Assembly: GCA_014905825.1 (NCBI GenBank)
Contig: JACGCN010000034.1
Span: 1-64,000, forward strand
Direction: 5' to 3'
Origin: Lyophyllum atratum
Taxonomy: Eukaryota > Basidiomycota > Agaricomycetes > Agaricales > Lyophyllaceae
DNA length: 64,000 nucleotides
The translations under genes and the position numbers were made by a program. The notes under the pieces were generated by a model that was given only the letters and a program-made list of their open reading frames with translations, did not search any database and was not told the DNA's origin. Numbering within the stretch: position 1 is the stretch's first letter; each line of letters begins with the position of its first letter. Below are positions 32,477 to 44,887 of the stretch, in pieces.

Positions 32477-34798
32477 ATGGCTCGTAGAACACCTTCCGCT
32501 GGGACTTCTTCTGGTGGTCTCAGTGTACGCTCAAAGTTCGCCGTGGAACTCTTTACGTTGGGGCTATGTACAAAATATGAGCCGACGGCGATAGCGTCCC
32601 ATCTCACCGCCGCCAAGTCTAGTCTCGCAGAAGCAGTAGGAGAGTTACGACAATTTAGTCCATTGCTCTCCGACGAAGAGTTCAATTTGCACGTGGGGAA
32701 GTGCAGTGGGTGAGTCACAAGTTATGTTCTATCTCCACGCGCCCATTGAAAGAGCTCTATCATCGGACAGACTTGTCCAAGCTGTAGTTAAACAAATGCA
32801 GGAACAAGCCGCCAAAAAACCCTCCCTCGTTGGGATGAAGAAGTTCAATGCCATGATGGCAATGGCTCGAGAATACGAGATGGAGTGTTTAAAGGCGGCA
32901 ACCGCCGTCACGGTAGGGAGCGTACATCTGTGCAACGACCATCGTAAACTGATACGTCGCATCGTAGCAAGGCTCGTCGCGAGCCCAGAGAAGGATGATG
33001 GATGAGAAGCGCCTCACGGGCCAGACTACTTTCCCTTCCAGGGACGACCTCGTAGCCAGAATACACCGTCTTGAAGCATTGGCGGCAAAATTGCATGCAG
33101 GTCAGACTCGCGAGATTCTGTTTTGTTTCCTCTAAACGACTACGGACTTCACTTACATATTTTTATCAGCACCTGGTGTTCCGATTACTTCTCCAAAAGA
33201 TGATCCCGATTTTTCTCTGGACACCATTATGCCATTTACAGAAGAGCCAGACCCAGAGAAATCCCTGGTGGATGTGTCAAAAGAGTTAGACTTCGACAAC
33301 GTTGACCCAAAGGTCTGTCTCCAGATGATTTCATTTGTCACAGCGTCGACTGATTATCATTAGATTAGACCTTTGGTCGAAAAGCTCCATGTACTCTTCC
33401 GCAATGCGGAGGAATATAGACGGCTTGTGGGTCAGAAAAAAAGTGCCCAGAGACTACTCGATATGTTACAACGGGTGCGTCTTGATCTGTCAAAAAACAG
33501 CACGTCGCTCAAACTCACAGGAATGTTAGCTACTTGACAGCTTGGACTCACCCCCGCCGAGCTTCCATAGCAACCTCATTGTTGCCACGCAGAGGCTCGC
33601 AGGAAGATCAGGCCTATATCCTACGTGTTACGAATTGACCGACATAACCGCCATTGAAAGCTTGCCTGTGCACGATGGAGGCTTTGCCGACATTTACAAG
33701 GGATCTTTCAAGGGCCGGCCAGTGTGTTTGAAGGTCGTTCCGAAAAGTGACGATGCATCAGAAACCCGAATGCAACGTTGGCTAAAGGTACTTCTTGATC
33801 TTGGACTTCCGAGGAGCAATATTCACGAATGACATAGGATTGTTCAAAAGAGTCCATCCTCTGGGGTCAGCTATCGCACCCCAATCTTCTCCCTTTTTAT
33901 GGAATCTATCGCTTGAGAGGCCAGATTGCTTTCATCGCTCCCTGGATGGAATACGGCGATGTCACTGAATACCTGAAAAAGCACCCAGACGCAAATCGTG
34001 TTCTGTTGGTAAGTTTTGAACATCACCTATTGATATTACTTACGTCAAGAGCCGCATTGACGCCAGTTACCCTAAGTTGCTCGACATCACCCAAGGGTTG
34101 CAATGTTTACACACGAAGGGGATAATACACGGGGACTTGAAAGGGGTGAATTTCCTGTCCTTTATTGCCGATATCCATCTCTGACGAAGAGCTCACACAG
34201 TTGAACATCCTTGTGAGAGAGTCGGGAACGGCTTGCGTAGCCGACTTCGGCTTGTCAGCCGTTTCGGATAGAAATATCCTTAAGTGGGCATCGCAATCGT
34301 CTGTGGCTTCGAGAGGAGGCACGGTCAGGTGGCAGGCACCCGAACTCCTTCACCCGGGGAGCTTCGATGAGATGCGGAACACCGAAGCCAGTGACGTCTA
34401 TGGCTAACGATGTCTAGATTTTCACAGGAAACATTCCGTACCCTCACATTCCTTATAACGCCCTCATCAGTGAGGAGGTTCGGAATGGCGCGCGGCCTAG
34501 ACGGCCATCAAACTCTAGCAATAGCTGGCGTGCTTGGGGCCTGACAGAGGATATCTGGTCGTTGATGCAGGACTGTTGGAAAGCCAATCGTTTAAACCGT
34601 CCGACCGTCGAGGATGTCGTCAAACGTTTGTCCGGGATGCTATCCCCAGCAGTCATACGACCAGTTGAGCAGGACACCATGTTTTCACCAGCGCAATTTC
34701 GGCAGTTGACACGACAAGGTTCCGAGCATGACGAGCTGACAGTCAATGTCTTCGAGAGCCTGTTAGAAGCTTCCTCGGCCTCGAACCCGAGTACATAA
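32477..34798 (+). pseudogene. Kinase E: TKL-like kinase gene disrupted by an internal deletion
   Basis: A helical N-terminus starts at 32477 (MARRTPSAGTSSGG..., LVQAVVKQMQEQAAKKP, DDLVARIHRLEALAAKLHA). It runs via PLVEKLHVLFRNAEEYRRLV and SGLYPTCYEL into a kinase domain: HDGGFADIYKG glycine loop, PVCLKVV (Lys), LLPFYGIYRLRG, IIHGDLKG joined to LNILV (catalytic Asp and Asn present), VADFGLS and GGTVRWQAPELL. After SDVY the expected exon end and 5' splice site are missing. Only ctaac (branch-point-like) and tctag (acceptor) remain before IFTGNIPYPHI, so reading-through meets TAA at 34405-34407. The rest (LMQDCWKANRLNRPTVEDVV) is intact to 34798. The loss of a few residues of helix F plus the donor suggests a recent deletion. 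The splice join near 33000 is also unresolved. Confidence 0.7.
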
Positions 34799-35148
34799 TT
34801 CGTGTTTACTATGTTTACTAAGGTGCTATCTACCTCTGCTACAGAATAGCTAAGGACGTTCTCTTGTCTTCTCTTGTAGTACTTTGAATTTTGTCCAGGA
34901 AGACAATATCATGCCAAGATAGTTAAAACTTGTATGACGCTAACCGATTCAGAAAGTTGCCCCGTTACGATATCAAAACCCAGTCTAGTAATTACATAGA
35001 GCCTGGAGCTCTCAAGGTAAAATGATGTTTAGTCTACACGATTTCGGTGAGTGTGCTTATGTGAGCCTAAAATGATATTGCCTAATTCAGAAAACAATAT
35101 CTTGCCTTTTCACCGACGCGTTGCTTTCGTCCTCTCCATGTCTACGCA
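34799..35148. other. Intergenic region
   Basis: This 350-bp stretch lies between kinase E and the HAUS6-like gene. It is AT-rich with no recognised feature and presumably contains the HAUS6-like promoter. Confidence 0.55.
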
Positions 35149-37691
35149 ATGTCCACGCCTATCCTATCGCTCCCAATTCCTCTCATCATACTAGTGCATC
35201 TCCATATCCTAGAATATCCGCACGCCAATAAACCGGAGTACGACCACAACATATTCGAACCACGCGTCCGTGGCCTGCGTGAACGAACAAAGTTGCTGGA
35301 AGACGTAGCTTACTTTCTTGTTGGACGGCTTGAAGGGAGTGCTAGAAAGGTACGTGGACAAATTGACCTTTTGATTGGTAAACTTATGGCCACAGGTTCT
35401 CTCTACCTACCCCTGTGCAGCACCATCTGACACGGTCGCCTTTCGAACTTCCCTGTCCAAATACTTAGAGACGTTGCGACATGTCTCTATATACCCAGCT
35501 TCTAAGACTATCACCGGAGCCAGCGGAAAGACAAAATGCAAAGAAGCTGCCAAAGAAGCCGACAACGGGGCTTGGTGGTGGAAAGACGTTATCGTGCGCA
35601 AGTCGCTCCTCGAAGAGTGTGCTGGTGAGAGGTGTGGTTGCTTTGCCTTCTAGCACACAGACTCCTATAACTTTTCAATCCAGATTTGAGCGGTTGTTGC
35701 TATCTGTATCCACGCACGCCGTACTAAAGAGTATTTCTCTACCTCTTAGGGCCATTCCCGAAGATATAAACGTGCGGTGCTATTTCAGCATGTTCAGGAT
35801 CCTCACGTCGCTTATCTTTTCTCAGCTCTTCCTCGGCTCGCAGCCTACGCTCTACGCCGATCTCCTCACGAAGTGTATGTCAGCACGACATACCTGGGCT
35901 CAGTCCGCCGCGCATCTACTGCAGCGTGAAGCAGATCTCCGGCTCTTGCGGGTAAGTCGGTGCACAAATCCTCCAGTTCTCGTCTTAACCTAAATATGGC
36001 ATAGGAACACCTTCGATCCCACGGGGGTGAAATCACATCGAAATATTCCACGTTATCCATAGAAAGGCTATCCGCGCTTGTGGAAGCCAAGTACCAGGAT
36101 CTCCTGCGACATCGGTGGTCTGGCCCAAGTGGTCGACAGGCGCTCGATTTCTTGGCCAAGGCTTTGGGCCTTGAAGTCGCTAACGCGTCAACTGTCGAGC
36201 ATAATCGCTCGAGTCCAACAAACGTGCAATCTAAGTCGAATGTAAGCGAAACCCGAGATAGGCCGGTACATCATCTAATGCTTTAAGGCCTTCTAGTACC
36301 CGACGGTTGCCCCGCTTCCCCTTCCCCTAGCGGCAGGTCACCATCCTGGCTATGTCAAGAAGATACGAAAGCCCGTTTTCTCGACTCCGAAGCCGCAACA
36401 CCCTGTCCAAAGTATCGAGGCCGTGGCGATGGGCAAACGGAATAGATCAATGGCGACAATCATGTTCTCAGACCGCTTTGATCACGAATCGAGAACACAC
36501 CAAGCCTTGACCGCAGCATTGGAAAAGGCGAGGAATGTTGGACACGACATTGCTGCGCGTGCAAAGGTTCTGCAAGAAAGACGTCAAGCGAGGCGACCCA
36601 GAGGAAATCCCGCTTTTACCCTTGACCTTTGGCAGCCGGATCCTGATGCGCCTATGAATTTCGATGTGTGTCTCTCGTGTCCTCTTGGCTTTCCATCTAG
36701 GCTGAGTTTGACTTTCGCAGATACAACCGACACCAGAGCTGCTCACGGCATTCTCTCTGGATGCGGGCGGGTCAGAGGGAGGGTTAGAGATCCGCATTGA
36801 TGAAATCCGGAACACGATGCTGCCAGCCTATCCCCCAGTTCCAGATCTTTCTGCGCCTCGGGCTCCACATCCAGAATCGGTGCTGCAATCCTCAAAAACC
36901 GAGCCTTCCAAGATCCCGCGTGGAGGACTCATCAAGCCTTCACGACCTGTGACCCCACCACGTCCGCCCTCCCCCGGGCTTTTGACGTCGACTCCACCTG
37001 CGACTATCAGGCTACCCACAGGACACTATCACAAGGTCGTCGCCAACCAAGGGAAGGCGAAGCCTGGTACACAGCGAACTTCGAAGGCGCCAAGGAAGTC
37101 GATCAGATTCTCCCTTGCTATCAACCGTCGGCCATCACTCTTCGCTACTGGGAACCTCTCCGACGAGGAAGACGTGCTACAGTCCGATGTACATAGGGTA
37201 CGACATCTACAGTTGCCGTTATCTCCTGTGTACACGCACGCTAACGAAGTGACAGATCATACATGGCATACAGGACAATTCCACAGACGAGGAGGATTTA
37301 GCACCGATGACGCCGAAGGCCAAACCAAAGCCTGTTAATCGCATCTTCACTGGCAAGAAGGGCGGGTCAACGCTCAAGCGGCCGAAGCAGTCTTACCCTA
37401 TGGTGTTCCAGGAGCCGGCGGTGCCTCTCCCGTCTCTCGTGTCGGGGTCAACATCGTTCGATGATCTGTTGGCATATAGCGATGTCGATGATGATTCTGG
37501 ATTGTACACCAACGAGGCGCCGAGTATGACGCTGCGGGAGATATTGCTCAGCGCTGATACGACGCAGTTTGCTCTGTTGGGTGCGTTTGTTAGATCTTTG
37601 AACTTTTTGGCTGAAATTGTCGACTGATCGGGGATCTATCTCAGAGGATGAGCCGACGGACATGGAGGGCGAGTCGTTTGATTGGGAGTGA
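35149..37691 (+). CDS. HAUS6: HAUS augmin-like complex subunit 6 (N-terminal domain) protein
   Basis: The ATG at 35149 gives MSTPILSLPIPLIILVHLHI, then LEYPHANKPEYDHNIFEPRV, GLRERTKLLEDVAYFLVGRL, an intron at 35350-35395, VLSTYPCAAPSDTVAFRTSL, WWWKDVIVRKSLLEECAGER and FERLLLSVSTHAVLK. These are hallmark blocks of the HAUS6 N-terminal domain as seen in basidiomycetes. Helical segments follow (LVEAKYQDLLRHRWSG, QALTAALEKARNVGHDIAAR). The C-terminal half is disordered and Pro/Ser/Lys-rich, ending DMEGESFDWE. In animals and plants HAUS6 belongs to the augmin complex, which recruits gamma-tubulin to spindle microtubules. A role at the fungal spindle is inferred from the family. About seven introns are needed and several are only approximately placed. 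Confidence 0.8.
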
Positions 37692-37907
37692 TTGGTGCCA
37701 TTTGGTTGTTTGACTGTATCTCCCTCGTAGCTCTCATAATAGGTGCGATCCTGCTGAAAATCATGCTCATTATTATGCGATCGGAGGGAAGCATTCACTA
37801 TCTCATACATCATACATATTACACCAAAGTCGATCGAACCGAGAGCGTTATAGTGTTTTGGTGGCTCGTAAGAGAGTAGCAAAAATCTTCTGGAGACTTG
37901 AAATTAT

Positions 37908-37994
37908 AGCCCACCGCGAGGGTCGAACTCGCAGCCTTCAGATGTTCTAACGTCCGTAAAAGTCTGACGCTCTAGCCGATTGAGCTAGGCGGGC
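37908..37994 (-). tRNA. tRNA-Lys(UUU) with 13-nt intron
   Basis: On the minus strand the 87-nt sequence begins GCCCGCC and ends GGTGGGCT, forming the 7-bp acceptor stem with discriminator T. The anticodon stem TCAGA/TCTGA encloses C-T-TTT-A, giving anticodon UUU. A 13-nt intron sits at the canonical position after nucleotide 37. The T-arm has GAGTTCGACCCTC. CCA is not encoded, as expected for a nuclear gene. Confidence 0.93.
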
Positions 37995-38769
37995 CCGCTG
38001 ATTACTGGTAGAGTACAATCCAGGTTCTGATGCTCAACCCTCCTGCGTATCACACTGATCATGCATTATTCCCCAATTGGAGTCTTGTACTAGTAGTCGT
38101 CTTGCAACCGCAAAGTATTCCCATTCCATTTCTCGAAATGCCTGCCCCGACAAAGCAAGAATGTGCATATAGTAGCGTGAAAATGACTCATCGGCGCCAG
38201 TGGTACAGTCGACTCAACCTCGGTTTTATACGCATGTGGTGCCGGGGACGCGTGGCGCAGCTTGATTACGGAGGATGGTCATCCTTATCATCTTCATCTG
38301 GCACACAGGTCCCGGGTTTTGCCTCAGCTTCTCTTCTGTCAGTGCTTCTTTCTGCCAACGCTATCAACATCGACATCTTATCGTGGAGTCATGGCATTCT
38401 GAAATAATCTGCAACGAGGCCATTACATCCATCCATATATGGCGTACCCCTTCCTTTCCCGGAGGATCCGCGAGACTCCCTTCCGCTGTGGAGTGTGATC
38501 TGTATTAAGGCCGTCGCTGACGCAAGGAAAGGTATGGCAGTTCACCACGAGGCCACCTCACTTATGACTCGGAGATTGGTCAAATCGAAGACCCTGGACG
38601 ATGATTACACCTCCATTGAACCCCATGGAATCCGTTACGGCGCCTACTTCCCCGACTTTTTCTGTGACGGATGCCTCAGACGAGTTCAAGATGCCATTAA
38701 ACGAGGACCTCACAGTGCGTCGACAAAATTTGCAGATGGAATGATTGATCGACATATAGATAACACACT
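37995..38769. other. Upstream region of the AIG1-like GTPase
   Basis: This 775-bp stretch follows the tRNA. An open stretch at 38495-38809 overlaps the GTPase start in another frame and matches nothing I know. No repeat is seen. Confidence 0.5.
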
Positions 38770-40159
38770 ATGCAGGCGAATACAGAAGACGACCCTGGGA
38801 TCGCCATAGCGTAAGCATTTGGCATTCTAGATGAAGGATCCGGGCTTCCTTTAAGCGCTGGTTGAATTCAACAGTGTCATGGGCGCCACTGGGAGCGGGA
38901 AGACTACGGTCTGCAAAACAGCATTCTATGAGTTACAGGCCGACATTAATTTGACACACTAGTTTATCAACCTGCTCAGTGGCACCTCGAATTTGATGGT
39001 AGGGCGGGGATTAGAGTCCTGCACAAGCGTCATCCAGTTCGCCGAGACTTTCGAATTAGATGGGCGATGTGTCAACCTCATCGACACCCCTGGATTCGAC
39101 GACACGAACCAAAGCGATACGGATATCCTCATAATGATCGCTGCGTTCCTTGAGACAACGTGAGCTCCTACAGCCGATTTGTGATGCCAGGCCAGGATCT
39201 ACCCTTGTCACAGATACAAAGTCGGCAAAAAGCTCGCAGGAGTGATATATCTTCATCGCATTTCAGACGTTAGGATGGGAGGCATTGCGGTCAGAAACTT
39301 CAAGATGTTTCGACAGCTTTGTGGCGATAAAACCCTGAAGAATGTCGCTATCGTGACGAACAGGTGGGGAGAAGTCAGCAGGGAACTTGGTGAAGCCCGT
39401 GAAGCCGAGCTGATCAGCAAGGATAAGTTCTTCAAACCGGTCCTCGACAAAGGTGCTCGGATCTTGCGCCACGAGGACACGTTGAGCTCGGCCCAGCGCA
39501 TTGTTAGGGCGATGCTCGACAACCAGCCCGTGCCTCTCCGCATACAGAGCGAACTTGTTGATGAGGGGAAGAGTATTTCCGAGACGGCGGCCGGGGCTGA
39601 ACTCAATCGTGAGTTGCTGGCGCAGTGCCAGCGGCACGAGAAGGAAATCAAGGGCCTACATATAGAGATGGAAGGTTTGACAACACTGTCATGAATCGCT
39701 GGGTAGGGATTTCGCTGATGCTCTGTGACAGCGGCAATCAAGGCCCAAGACGAGGAAACAAGGAACGAACTCGAAGGAGAGTGGACGAGGCTAACGGAAC
39801 AGTCACGTCGAGCTGAAGCAGACTTTGAGCGGCTGGCTTCCGATTACAAGGAGGAGAAAGCTCGACTAGAGCAGACCATCAGGTGCCTCGTGCTTCAGCA
39901 TGATCGGCAGGTCCAGGATTTTGAGGGTCGCCTTGCTAAGGCAGAGTCTAAGGTAGAGTTTGCCGTGCAAGTGCTGCACTCCTCCTGCTCGAACACTTCT
40001 CTTTTCTCCTTGCAGAGGCCTTCCGACCTGGGCGAGCGCACGGTCACCACGAGTTCAGCTCAAAATCGTGAGAACGTGCTATGGTCCAGCTGCTGCACCA
40101 AGAATATGATGTCGAGTCGGGTTGGTCTTGTCGTCCGTGGCCAGCTTCACGAGAAGTGA
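38770..40159 (+). CDS. AIG1/IMAP-like P-loop GTPase with coiled-coil tail
   Basis: The ATG at 38770 starts MQANTEDDPGIAIA and splices to VMGATGSGKTT (G1/P-loop) and then FINLLSGTSNLMVGRGLES. A TSVIQF segment offers the G2 Thr. G3 is LIDTPGFDD, followed by LIMIAAFLE, GVIYLHRISDVRMGG and G4 as VTNRWGEV. This pattern is typical of the fungal AIG1-like family. The C-terminal part is strongly helical and charged (ELNRELLAQCQRHEKEIKGL, EEKARLEQTIRCL), a probable coiled coil for self-association. Animal relatives (GIMAPs) and plant AIG1 proteins act at membranes and in immune responses; the fungal role is unknown. At least four short introns are required. The 3' end (40159) assumes the last exon is read through. 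Confidence 0.8.
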
Positions 40160-40665
40160 TTCGCTCTTTTCTGATATGAGGGGAGACGATTCAGTACGCG
40201 TTCGGTTGTCTTCATATGAATTATTTTCGGGAAAATATTGTACTGACCCGACCAAATCTACAACTTCAATTGTACGCCGACAAATCCCAATCGCCATGAA
40301 TGGAGAAAATTTGAATCTAAAATTGATGTTAGGAGGCTTGGTCGGATCCATACGACAGTCTCTCAAGAGCAACTAGGGTGACTGGAGGCAGTGGAAACTT
40401 CAACGCGTCGCTCGTCTAGTACTTCAGCATCAAGAGTTGAGAGAACTGAGAAGTGTTGAACTTTCGACGACTAATTGGGAACTAACCCTAACCCAGCCTG
40501 CTACCCACGTTCTTCTTGTATTTCACGACCTCCTCAGACTTTCAGTTGCAGTCTTAAGCTTGAGTGTCCCCCGAGGGAATAACCAGCTTGTACCTCCTCC
40601 TGAACCACTCGATAGTAGCCCAGGCGTGTGAGTTTCAGAGTGAAGTCACTGTATTGCCGTCTTAT
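40160..40665. other. Intergenic region
   Basis: This 506-bp stretch includes aaccctaaccc at 40490-40500, two telomere-like units of no evident meaning. No gene is recognised. Confidence 0.5.
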
Positions 40666-42816
40666 ATGGTCAAAAATCAATCAGAACCAAGCCATACAAC
40701 TTGGGACGAGCAAGTGAGCTCGAACTTCACCATGATTGGATCTAACAACAACTGACGATATGTACAGATAGAGTATCTTGAATCTCAGATACAGGCGTAC
40801 AAAGCGCGGACGTCGCTTCTCCAGCAGCAGCAGATTTCGACGCTCGATACATTGGATGAGGTGTTACATCAACACAACGAGAAATCGAAGAGGAATCTAC
40901 AGCCAGGAAACTCTTGAAGCAGAGACTACGCAAGAACAAAGATATATTGAAGGAAGTAGAGAGGGAAAGGGATGATCTCCGTGATGTTGTACTCGAACTT
41001 ATAGCGAAAGGTGCGTTTTACACAACTCGTCCTACTGAGCATGCATACTGACGTCGCAGGCTTACCCTAGTCGAAATGAGCCAAAACGACTTCAGATTAT
41101 GGCCGTACAGCAAGCTCCAGCTCTCGAGCCATACTGGTGGGTTCCTTGTAAAATAACCTGGTGCACTAAAAGCTGAATTATCCTCTAGATCCTGCCATAG
41201 GAAATGACTATAGACAAACACCCTCCATTCTGCCGTCCCAAGCACAAGAGACGCAAGAGAATCTCACTTACGCGAGTGGCATCGTCCGCGCCCTCAAAGA
41301 GGAGCTATTTTTCGAGCGTCAAGCCCACGCCCAAACACGTGCTCGCGTCCATACGCTTAAAGCTCAAGTAGCCAGCCGCGACGCTGCACTTGAGGCATGG
41401 GCCCAACGCACCGGAACGTCGACTCCCGTCAGCGTAAAATCTCAGAACAGGAACGGGAAGGCGAAAGCGTCTAGGAAAGCCAAAGGGCCAGAAGCCCGAG
41501 ACCTAGACCGCGCAGAGATTTCGTCGCTTTTCATCCAGACGGTTTCGAACAACAGGATTTTGGAACAGGAGATTCGAAATCTATTCAGCAACGTGAGTTT
41601 GGCTTCGCATCTGAGTGGCCGATGATCTGTCTGATTGAGATCGCAGCTTGAAAAGGCGCGGCTGAGGGCTGAGGCTCTCCCGAGTCTGCAAATCCCATTG
41701 CCACCTACATCATCACCGCCATCGACGCTGTCGAAAAGACCCAGCAAAGTCGCCTCAACCTCCCTTCCGTCGTCACCTGACCGCGGACGTTCGAGGGAAA
41801 GGAGAGTCACTCATCACATCCCGCACGAGCACCGTTCGCACACCCGCTCCTCGTCACCTCATCAGGAGCTGACTCGAACCCACGTCCACCCGCAACCTAC
41901 CGCAGGGCCGAGCAAGCCCGCAACTCGACGCCGAACTTCCACTCCACCACGACGGCACTCACACACCCCTGCACCAACCACCTCTCAAGCGCACGACCAT
42001 CATGCTCAACCATCACAACATCCATCCAGATCCCAATCCCGTCACCTACCGTACACCCAACCACCCCCAGTAACTGTAATCCCGTCTGCTGACAACGTCC
42101 TTCACCATCTCGACGACCAGATCCACCTACTCTCCGCCCAAATCGACGCCTTCCGCGCCGAGCGTGCTGCCCTCCTGCGTATCATTGACTCTCAGCTGCG
42201 TGGTAGACGAGAAGCCTCTCCAGCTTCGAGATCTAACGAGGGAAACTCCCCACTCGACCCGAAGTATTTCCCTCTCGACGATGGAGGCGTCTCTCACGAC
42301 CAAGAAGATGTTCCTTTCGAGAGGGAGCATGGCTCTTTCGACGGGGATGAACATTCCCGTGACCAGGAATATATCCCATATGACCAAAAACGTGATGACT
42401 TCGAATCTGAGGCAGAACCCGAACATGGAGACGACAATCGCCAATCGAGTGAGCACTTTGGGGTTGGTGTCGAGGACGAGGGAACGGAAGACGGCGAACG
42501 CTCGATGGACCTTGCAACGCCTTTATTCCCTGTGCTCATGGTGCTGCCCAATGTGGGTGCTCAGTCTCCACAAGGACAGCCCCCTTCGAGTCCGTTGATG
42601 CCCACAGTTGCACCTGAACCATCGCGAAGCAGGAGTCGGAGTCGCGTTCGGAGTGACGATAGTGCCGGCGCTAGTGCTCCGGGAGGTGGGGAGCCGGCGG
42701 ACGAGGTGGAGCAGTTGGTGGATGCGCGCCTAGAAGGTGCAGACGACCTCGATGAAAACGAGATACGCATGATTCGCCCTCGGATGGACGCCGAGGGGCC
42801 GCCATCTGCATCATAA
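40666..42816 (+). CDS. Coiled-coil protein of unknown function, possible frameshift near 40860
   Basis: The ATG at 40666 opens MVKNQSEPSHTTWDEQ and splices to IEYLESQIQAYKARTSLLQQ, then STLDTLDEV. The continuation that fits, EIEEESTARKLLKQRLRKNK and ERERDDLRDVVLELIAK, lies in another frame with no normal-sized intron between. Either an indel occurred near 40860-40890, or a very short (32-nt) intron is used. Downstream exons are clear: VEMSQNDFRLWPYSKLQLSS, then DPAIGNDYRQTPSILPSQAQ and IVRALKEELFFERQAHAQTR. These continue into a long helical region and a Ser/Pro/His-rich disordered part. A second helix (LHHLDDQIHLLSAQIDAFRA) precedes an acidic tail ending at 42816. The layout suggests a scaffold protein; no known domain is identified. 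Confidence 0.6.
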
Positions 42817-43872
42817 TCCAGAGGTGCAACTCGACCGACGGCGGGGCGGAGGTTTGGCACCTTGAATCGATGGCCAAGCCAGTCTGACGCCCTATCTGTT
42901 GGTACCGCTTGGCCTAATCGGCTAATAATTGTAGCGGGGAGACATGATCTGTGGAAGGGTTGGGTTGGCTGCCTGCTTCGCTATCTGACACGGTCTGGGC
43001 TCTTCTATACATTTTTCGGGGCCTACAACATGAAGTGGCGATTGAGGGTTCCTTAGGGCTTCTAACTGATCTGGTCAGCTTTTTCGTCCCTGCGCAATTT
43101 CATAGTAACCACTAACTGTCTTTCCTCGGTTCTAGGCTTGCCCATGGAGAACTTTGCAGTGCTACTGGGACCGGCCTCTTGGGGCATGAGCGGATATTCT
43201 GGATTGAGCTGTCCGAGAGGCCCACAACAATTACACAGACAATTACATATATATTATACCTCTTCAACGCATCTTGCCATGGAGGACGGCCACTATATTT
43301 TGAAGGAAATTGGATACGCATTCTATCGACATTTCAAGGTACTGCCCTCAGTTTGGTTCAAGAGAAAGAGTTGGTAATTCACGTAATGGGACACTCTAGC
43401 CATTGCGACTCAGAATGGACTTCGGGCAGTGCTTCACTACCAGTGTCCACCACGACCAACACCCTCAGACTCTGGTGGGGCTTATGCAATGATCCATCCA
43501 AAACCCCTCATGCACACGCTGGCCATACTGCTATGTCATTTGAGTTGTTTGTTAGGAAGAGCAGACGGAGGGTCGCCAGTGTACTACCGTTATTCACGCC
43601 GGAAGGTTTAGTTTGACAAGCAAAGCACTAGTGTACGTTGAATCCAACTCTATGCTGATTCTTTCAAGAAATATCTGTTTGCGTCCAGTACGAGATGTGC
43701 TATGTGGTGTATTAGCTTAAGTGCAAGTTCGCAGCGTTTCGAGTAGCGTAGATAATTCAAGAGTAAGTGCGATCTCCATTCGATGCCTGCGAAGATGACA
43801 TAGGAGGCATGAGGCTCAGCGGCAGGCGCAATGCGAGTCGAGGATCAAGAAAATGAAGCCAATCACGGTTTA
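42817..43872. other. 1-kb convergent intergenic region
   Basis: The 3' ends of the coiled-coil gene (+) and the zf-C2HC5 gene (-) face this stretch. Short open stretches are present, but none has a recognisable protein signature. Confidence 0.5.
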
Positions 43873-44887
43873 TTAGCTCCCCGACGCTTCCCCACCACCG
43901 CTCTGCCCCACTCCGACATTTTCTTTCCCCTCTCCGCCCCCACCTTCCTTCCCTTTTCCCTTACCTCGTCCTCTCCTCCGCTTCCCAGTCCCAGCCTTGC
44001 CCTCTCCTTCCGCCTCAACATCAGCTGTCACACGTACAGGTGGCACGTATGCACCTCCACCCCCGCTTAAGTTCTGCCACGGCCGTTCAGACCCAGGCTT
44101 GATTCTCACCTTTCCTTTACCGTTATCCAACCCCGGCCGTGGCTCACGTGTAGGCTGTGGAGATGACGGACGTGAAGCTGCAGGCGTAGACGTAGCAGAT
44201 TTCCTAGCCGGCGTTGTCGTCGTCGTCGTGAGAACCGCCTTCTTCGTCTTCGAGTTCAGCGACAGCACTTTGTGTGTTTTCTGCTGCGGTTGGGGCGGGG
44301 CCTGGGGCTTCGGAGAGGGTGATTGGGAGTGTGATGCGTTAGGGAAGGCGGAACTGCCAGAAGAGGAAAGAGTTGGGAAAGCACCGGCAGCGGCCCGGCG
44401 TTCCTGTACTGCACGTTCACGAGCGAGTTGCTCTTTCAGCTCCGTTTCGGCGATTTCTCCTTCGATGCGTGCGATGAGAGAAATGCGGCGCGTGGGCGTG
44501 AGAAGGGGTTGAGAGCAGGATGGACATGGATGGGCTGGGGCCGCGAGATTACAGAGGGGGAGAGCACAGGCGGTGCATATTGGGACATACGGCGAGAGAG
44601 GATGCGTGCGTGCTGTGTACGTGATTAGGCTCATTTGAACGCTGATAGAGACGATAAACACCTTGGCAAAAGCACCCGCCGGTGGGATCCGGGGTATTGC
44701 TAGTAGAGGGGTCATGAAGGGAGGAACGGAGCGCGTGGAGGGCGCGCAGAGCTTTACTTTGAGGTGGCGCAGGTTCCGGTGTTCGAGAGTTCTTGGCACG
44801 TATTGGAGTTTGGACGGGTTTGGGGCGCAGACGGTCGGACGTAAGAGATGAGGAGGCCGGCTTTTTGGCCCAGGGCGTTTGGTGCAT
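43873..44887 (-). CDS. zf-C2HC5 zinc-finger protein (TRIP4/Rqt4-like)
   Basis: Two exons join across a 49-nt intron (44613-44661). The start at 44887 gives MHQTPWAKKPASSS. After a basic linker the zinc finger reads GCFCQARTHPLSPYVPICTA, then CALPLC and HPCPSCSQPLL. This C-x-C...H...C-x2-C-x4-C...C-x2-C pattern fits the C2HC5 finger of ASC-1/TRIP4. Next comes a helix (ISLIARIEGEIAETELKEQLARE) with AAAGAFPTLSS. The disordered tail has basic RRRGRGKGKGKEGG, and the protein ends GGGEASGS. TRIP4 and yeast Rqt4 belong to the ribosome-quality-control trigger complex that splits collided ribosomes, so a ribosome-associated role is inferred. It is shorter than human TRIP4 because no ASCH domain is present. 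Confidence 0.78.

Noticed and set aside
40488..40502. Telomere-like aaccctaaccc (also a ttaggttagggttag stretch near 51298)
   Set aside because: Only two or three units inside ordinary gene-rich DNA; the second is in a HEM14 intron. Chance is likely.
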